From the NCBI GenBank assembly GCA_009694045.1, contig SHVY01000028.1:1-41912 (forward strand): 41,912 nucleotides of DNA, read 5' to 3'. Of this stretch, positions 38,403-41,912 are shown in pieces. The notes beneath the pieces were generated by a model. That model had not been told where the DNA came from and did no database searches. It saw only the letters and a list, made by a program, of their open reading frames with translations. This stretch comes from Alphaproteobacteria bacterium. Its GTDB lineage: Bacteria; Pseudomonadota; Alphaproteobacteria; SP197. Both the position numbers and the translations under genes were made by a program. The first letter of the stretch is position 1. Every line of letters begins with the position of its first letter.

Positions 38403-39779
38403 GTGGCGGTGGCGCATCGCACCTTCGTCTGCCAGGCGTGCGGCGCCGGGCACCGGAAGTGGGCCGGCCAATGCGAAGCCTGCGGCGCCTGGAACTCGGT
38501 GACCGAGGAGGCGCCCAGGGAGCGCGCGCCGAAGGGGCTCGGGGCCAAGCGCGGGCGCGCGCTGGACCTGCAGACCCTGGCGAGCGCCGCGCCCCCGCCG
38601 CCGCGGTTGCCGACCGGCATGCCCGAGCTCGACCGTGTGTTCGGCGGCGGGCTGGTGCCCGGATCGGCGCTGCTGCTGGGTGGCGATCCGGGTATCGGCA
38701 AGTCGACGCTCGCGCTGCAGGCCGCGGCGGCCCTCGCCGGTCGCGGGGCCGCCTGCGTCTATCTGTCCGGCGAAGAGGCGGTCGATCAGGTGCGGCTCCG
38801 GGCCGGCCGGTTGGGACTCGCCGGCGCGACCATGGCCCTGGCCGCCGCAACCAACGTCGGCGACATCATCACCACCCTCGAAGGCGGGAAACGCGTGGAT
38901 TTTGTGGTCGTCGATTCGATTCAGACGATGTATCTGGAGCAGATCGATGCGGCGCCGGGGACCGTGGGCCAAGTGCGGGCCGCGGCCCACGAGCTGATCC
39001 GTTGGGCCAAGCGGCAGGGCGCGGTCGTCTTGTTGATCGGGCACGTGACCAAGGAGGGGCTGATCGCCGGACCCCGGGTTCTCGAGCACATGGTCGATAC
39101 GGTGCTCTACTTCGAGGGCGAACGCGGCCACCAGTTCCGCATCCTGCGCGCGGTCAAGAACCGGTTCGGGGCGACCGATGAGATCGGCGTGTTCGCCATG
39201 TCGGACCGCGGCCTGGAGGAGGTCGCCAACCCATCGTCCCTGTTCCTCGGCCAGCGCCGCGAGGACGTGACCGGGTCGGCCGTCTTCGCCGGCATCGAGG
39301 GGACGCGGCCGATCCTGGTGGAGATTCAGGCCCTGGTGGCGCCGGCGCCGCCGGGCACGCCGCGCCGCGCCGTGGTGGGTTGGGATTCCGGTCGGCTCGC
39401 CATGTTGTTGGCGGTGCTGGACGCCCGCTGCGGGCTTGCGCTGGGGACCAGCGATGTCTATCTCAACGTTGCCGGCGGCCTGCGGATCTCCGAGCCGGCG
39501 GCGGATCTAGCGGTGGCGGCCGCCCTGGTTTCCTCCCTCGCCGCCGTGCCCGTGCCGGCAACGACCGTGGTGTTCGGCGAAGTCGGTTTGTCGGGGGAAG
39601 TCCGCCCGGTATCGCAGATGGACGCACGGCTGAAGGAGGCCGGAAAGCTGGGCTTTCGTCGGGCCATCACCCCACCGGGTCCGGCCCTGGCCGGCATCGA
39701 ACGGTTCGAGATCGGCGCGCTTTCGGACCTGGTCGATCGCATTCGCGGACCACGACGCAAGGGTTCGGGTCATGGCTGA
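38403..39779 (+). CDS. radA: DNA repair protein RadA
   Basis: A 458-residue protein with an N-terminal four-cysteine zinc finger (C10, C13, C24, C27), Walker A GGDPGIGKSTL, the RadA-specific KNRFG motif, and a Lon-like C-terminal domain (GGLRISEPAADLAVAAAL, FGEVGLSGEVR). It promotes branch migration in recombination. The start is GTG at 38403, just before the finger; no better codon is upstream. It overlaps cvpA by eight bases. Confidence 0.95.
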   Translation: MAVAHRTFVCQACGAGHRKWAGQCEACGAWNSVTEEAPRERAPKGLGAKRGRALDLQTLASAAPPPPRLPTGMPELDRVFGGGLVPGSALLLGGDPGIGKSTLALQAAAALAGRGAACVYLSGEEAVDQVRLRAGRLGLAGATMALAAATNVGDIITTLEGGKRVDFVVVDSIQTMYLEQIDAAPGTVGQVRAAAHELIRWAKRQGAVVLLIGHVTKEGLIAGPRVLEHMVDTVLYFEGERGHQFRILRAVKNRFGATDEIGVFAMSDRGLEEVANPSSLFLGQRREDVTGSAVFAGIEGTRPILVEIQALVAPAPPGTPRRAVVGWDSGRLAMLLAVLDARCGLALGTSDVYLNVAGGLRISEPAADLAVAAALVSSLAAVPVPATTVVFGEVGLSGEVRPVSQMDARLKEAGKLGFRRAITPPGPALAGIERFEIGALSDLVDRIRGPRRKGSGHG

Positions 39780-40458
39780 CCTGCCGATCAATCTGCTGGA
39801 CCTGATCGTCCTTGGCGTCCTGGTGCTGTCGGCCGTGCTCGCCTTCGCCCGCGGCTTCACCCGCGAGGTGTTCGCCGTCGCCTCCTGGGCCGCCGCCGGT
39901 GGGGCGACGTGGGCCTTGTTCCAGTTGAATCCGGTCGAGCCATTCTGGCGGGCCTGGGTACAACCCGACGACCTGGCGGACGCCATCGCTGGGCTGGTGG
40001 TGTTCCTGATCGTCCTGGTGATCGCCACCCTGATCGCCAGGACGATCGCCCATGCGATCGCGAGATCGGCGCTTGGACCGCTGGACCGCTCGCTCGGGTT
40101 CGTGTTCGGGCTGGCACGGGGCGCCTTCATCGCCTGCCTCGCGTACCTGGTGATGGAACACCTGATGCCGGCCGAGGAACGCCCGCCCTGGATCGCCACG
40201 GCCAAGTCCACACCCCTGCTGACCAAGGGATCGTCCTGGTTGCTGGGCTTCGCGCCCGAGGAGTTCCGCGAACAGGCGGTGGAGGGCGTCGATAGCGCCG
40301 CCGAGGAGGCCCGCAAGGCCGCCGAGGCGAAGAAGCTGTTCGACGAGCTGGCGTCGCCGCCGCCGGCAACGCAAGGGGATGCTGGCGCCGAGGGCGATGT
40401 CGGCTATAAGAACGCCGACCGTAAGGAACTTGAGCGCCTGTTCGAGGTCACGCCATGA
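39772..40458 (+). CDS. cvpA: CvpA family membrane protein
   Basis: A 228-residue protein with four hydrophobic segments: LLDLIVLGVLVLSAVLAFARG (8-28) with the family's RGFTREVF, about 35-50, 68-90 and 105-125. A polar, charged C-terminal tail follows. CvpA is needed for colicin V production in E. coli and is linked to purF in many Proteobacteria, as here; its molecular role is not settled. It overlaps radA at the start and purF at the end (ATGA). Confidence 0.92.
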   Translation: MADLPINLLDLIVLGVLVLSAVLAFARGFTREVFAVASWAAAGGATWALFQLNPVEPFWRAWVQPDDLADAIAGLVVFLIVLVIATLIARTIAHAIARSALGPLDRSLGFVFGLARGAFIACLAYLVMEHLMPAEERPPWIATAKSTPLLTKGSSWLLGFAPEEFREQAVEGVDSAAEEARKAAEAKKLFDELASPPPATQGDAGAEGDVGYKNADRKELERLFEVTP

Positions 40459-41909
40459 ACGCGCTGCCGAATCTACCCCTCGACAAGTTCCGCGACGAGT
40501 GCGGCATCTTCGGCATCTTCGGGCACGACGAGGCGTCCGCGCACACCGCGCTTGGACTCCATGCCCTGCAGCACCGCGGGCAGGAAGCCTGCGGCGTGGT
40601 TTCCTTCGATGGCGAACATTTCCACACCCATCGCGGCCTAGGGCTGGTCAGCGACAACTTCAACGCTCCGCACGTCATGACCCAACTGCGGGGTTCCGCC
40701 GCTATCGGCCACGTCCGCTACGCCACGACCGGCGAAACCATCCTGCGCAACGTGCAGCCGTTGTTCGTCGATATCGCCGGCGGCGGCCTGGCCATCGCCC
40801 ACAACGGCAACCTGACCAACGCCGTGGACCTGCGCGACCAACTGGCCGAGCGCGGCAGCCTGTTCCAATCGACCCTGGACACCGAGGTGATCGTGCATCT
40901 GGCCGCCGTCAGCCGGTTCAGCCACATGGTGGACCGCCTGGTGGACGCGCTGAACCGGGTGATCGGAGCCTACGCCCTGGTGGCCTTGACCAACGACGGG
41001 CTGATCGGCGTGCGCGACCCCCTGGGGGTCCGGCCTCTGGTCATCGGCCAGATGGACGGAGCCACGATCCTCGCGTCGGAGACCTGCGCGCTCGACATCC
41101 TTGGCGCCACCTTCGTGCGCGACGTGGCGCCGGGGGAGCTGGTGGTGATCGACGCGGCCGGGACCCACAGCATGCGGCCGTTTCGCAAGCAGGCGCACAA
41201 GTTCTGCGTGTTCGAGTACATCTACTTCGCGCGACCCGACAGCCGGGTCGAAGGCCGCAGCGTCTACGAGCTGCGCAAGCGCATGGGGGTCGAGCTCGCC
41301 CGCGAGAACGGGGTCCCGGCCGACGTGGTGGTGCCTGTGCCCGATTCGGGAGTGCCCGCGGCCCTCGGCTATGCCGCCGAGACGGGGCTTCCGTTCGACC
41401 TCGGCATCATCCGCAACCACTACGTCGGCCGTACGTTCATCGAACCGACCGACAGCATCCGCCATCTCGGCGTCAAGCTGAAGCACAACGCCAACCGCGC
41501 GGGACTCGAGGGCAAGCGGGTCGTCCTGATCGACGATTCGATCGTGCGTGGCACGACCTCGATCAAGATCGTCGAGATGGTCCGGAACGCCGGTGCCACC
41601 GAGGTCCACATGCGCATCGCCAGCCCGCCGACCACGCACTCCTGCTTCTATGGGGTCGACACGCCGCGTCGGAAGGAACTGTTGGCCTCGCGCATGGACG
41701 TGCCTGGCATGGCGCGCTACATCGGCGTCGATAGCCTCGCGTTCCTCTCCCTCGATGGCCTCTATCGCGCCGCGCACGGGGAGGCCAGGGATTCGTCCGC
41801 GGCGCAGTTCTGCGACGCCTGCCTGACGGGCGAATACCCGATCCCGCTGATCGACCACGATGGCGGCACGGCGGCGCGCCAGCTCTCGCTCCTCGAAGAT
41901 CACGGTTGA
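40455..41909 (+). CDS. purF: Amidophosphoribosyltransferase
   Basis: A 484-residue enzyme for the first step of purine synthesis. Its N-terminal nucleophile is C16 in DECGIFGIFG, exposed after removal of a 15-residue leader. LQHRGQEACGVVSFD, IGHVRYATTG and AHNGNLTN form the glutaminase site, and VVLIDDSIVRGTTS is the PRPP-binding motif. Cysteines in FCVFEYIYF and near the C-terminus (FCDACLTGEYP) fit the Fe-S cluster type of PurF. The gene is complete. An ATG overlaps its stop (TGATG at 41907-41911), suggesting that the next gene is coupled to it but lies outside the window. Confidence 0.96.
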   Translation: MNALPNLPLDKFRDECGIFGIFGHDEASAHTALGLHALQHRGQEACGVVSFDGEHFHTHRGLGLVSDNFNAPHVMTQLRGSAAIGHVRYATTGETILRNVQPLFVDIAGGGLAIAHNGNLTNAVDLRDQLAERGSLFQSTLDTEVIVHLAAVSRFSHMVDRLVDALNRVIGAYALVALTNDGLIGVRDPLGVRPLVIGQMDGATILASETCALDILGATFVRDVAPGELVVIDAAGTHSMRPFRKQAHKFCVFEYIYFARPDSRVEGRSVYELRKRMGVELARENGVPADVVVPVPDSGVPAALGYAAETGLPFDLGIIRNHYVGRTFIEPTDSIRHLGVKLKHNANRAGLEGKRVVLIDDSIVRGTTSIKIVEMVRNAGATEVHMRIASPPTTHSCFYGVDTPRRKELLASRMDVPGMARYIGVDSLAFLSLDGLYRAAHGEARDSSAAQFCDACLTGEYPIPLIDHDGGTAARQLSLLEDHG

Positions 41910-41912
41910 TGG

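Noticed and set aside
1-41912. tRNA, rRNA and CRISPR arrays
   Set aside because: The intergenic gaps are short. None contains a tRNA-like cloverleaf with a CCA-adjacent acceptor or regularly spaced direct repeats. The repeats present are palindromic and isolated.

Overview
The window is GC-rich, compact DNA from an alphaproteobacterium, most likely of the Rhodospirillales type. The main evidence is the core gene order: fabD-fabG-acpP-fabF-mltG, then divergently rpsF-rpsR-DUF2232-rplI, and dnaB-alr-mlaE-mlaF-radA-cvpA-purF. A perfect CtrA-type site (TTAA-N7-TTAA) beside a GANTC site fits the same class. These assignments come from reading the sequence; no database search was run.

Left edge (1 to 3.2 kb): the 5' end of an IS5-family transposase, a membrane fatty acid desaturase, a GFA-fold protein paired with a PhnD-like binding protein that lacks a signal peptide, and an MT-A70 adenine methyltransferase preceded by the CtrA-type site.

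Accessory half (3.2 to 22.5 kb): a catabolic island for N-methylated compounds such as betaines and methylglycines. One minus-strand operon encodes a GcvT-fused dimethylglycine/sarcosine dehydrogenase, a DgcB-like membrane Fe-S oxidoreductase, ETF alpha and beta, and an M24 protein that resembles the DMSP lyase DddP. A second minus-strand operon encodes a DadA-like amine oxidase and two DgcA/TMADH-like demethylases. Divergent from it are a pyrrolysine-free MttB-family methyltransferase and an amidase. The simplest model is several flavoprotein demethylases passing electrons through one DgcB/ETF relay to the quinone pool, with methyl groups going to formaldehyde or tetrahydrofolate. The true substrates are unknown.

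The same half shows decay and small mobile units. A DUF559 nuclease gene is flanked by inverted palindromic repeats and appears to carry two compensating frameshifts. A DUF4440 gene has an in-frame stop. A HicB antitoxin has lost its middle. An intergenic palindrome lies before the amidase.

Core half (22.5 to 41.9 kb): fatty acid synthesis plus mltG on the minus strand; ribosomal proteins S6, S18 and L9 on the plus strand; then an AsmA-like protein, a cyclopropane fatty acid synthase and a frameshifted SMP-30/gluconolactonase between rplI and dnaB. It ends with the tightly overlapping run dnaB, alr, mlaE, mlaF, radA, cvpA and purF. The fabD-fabG gap holds an unusual cluster of three palindromic elements, one of which overlaps the fabD stop codon.
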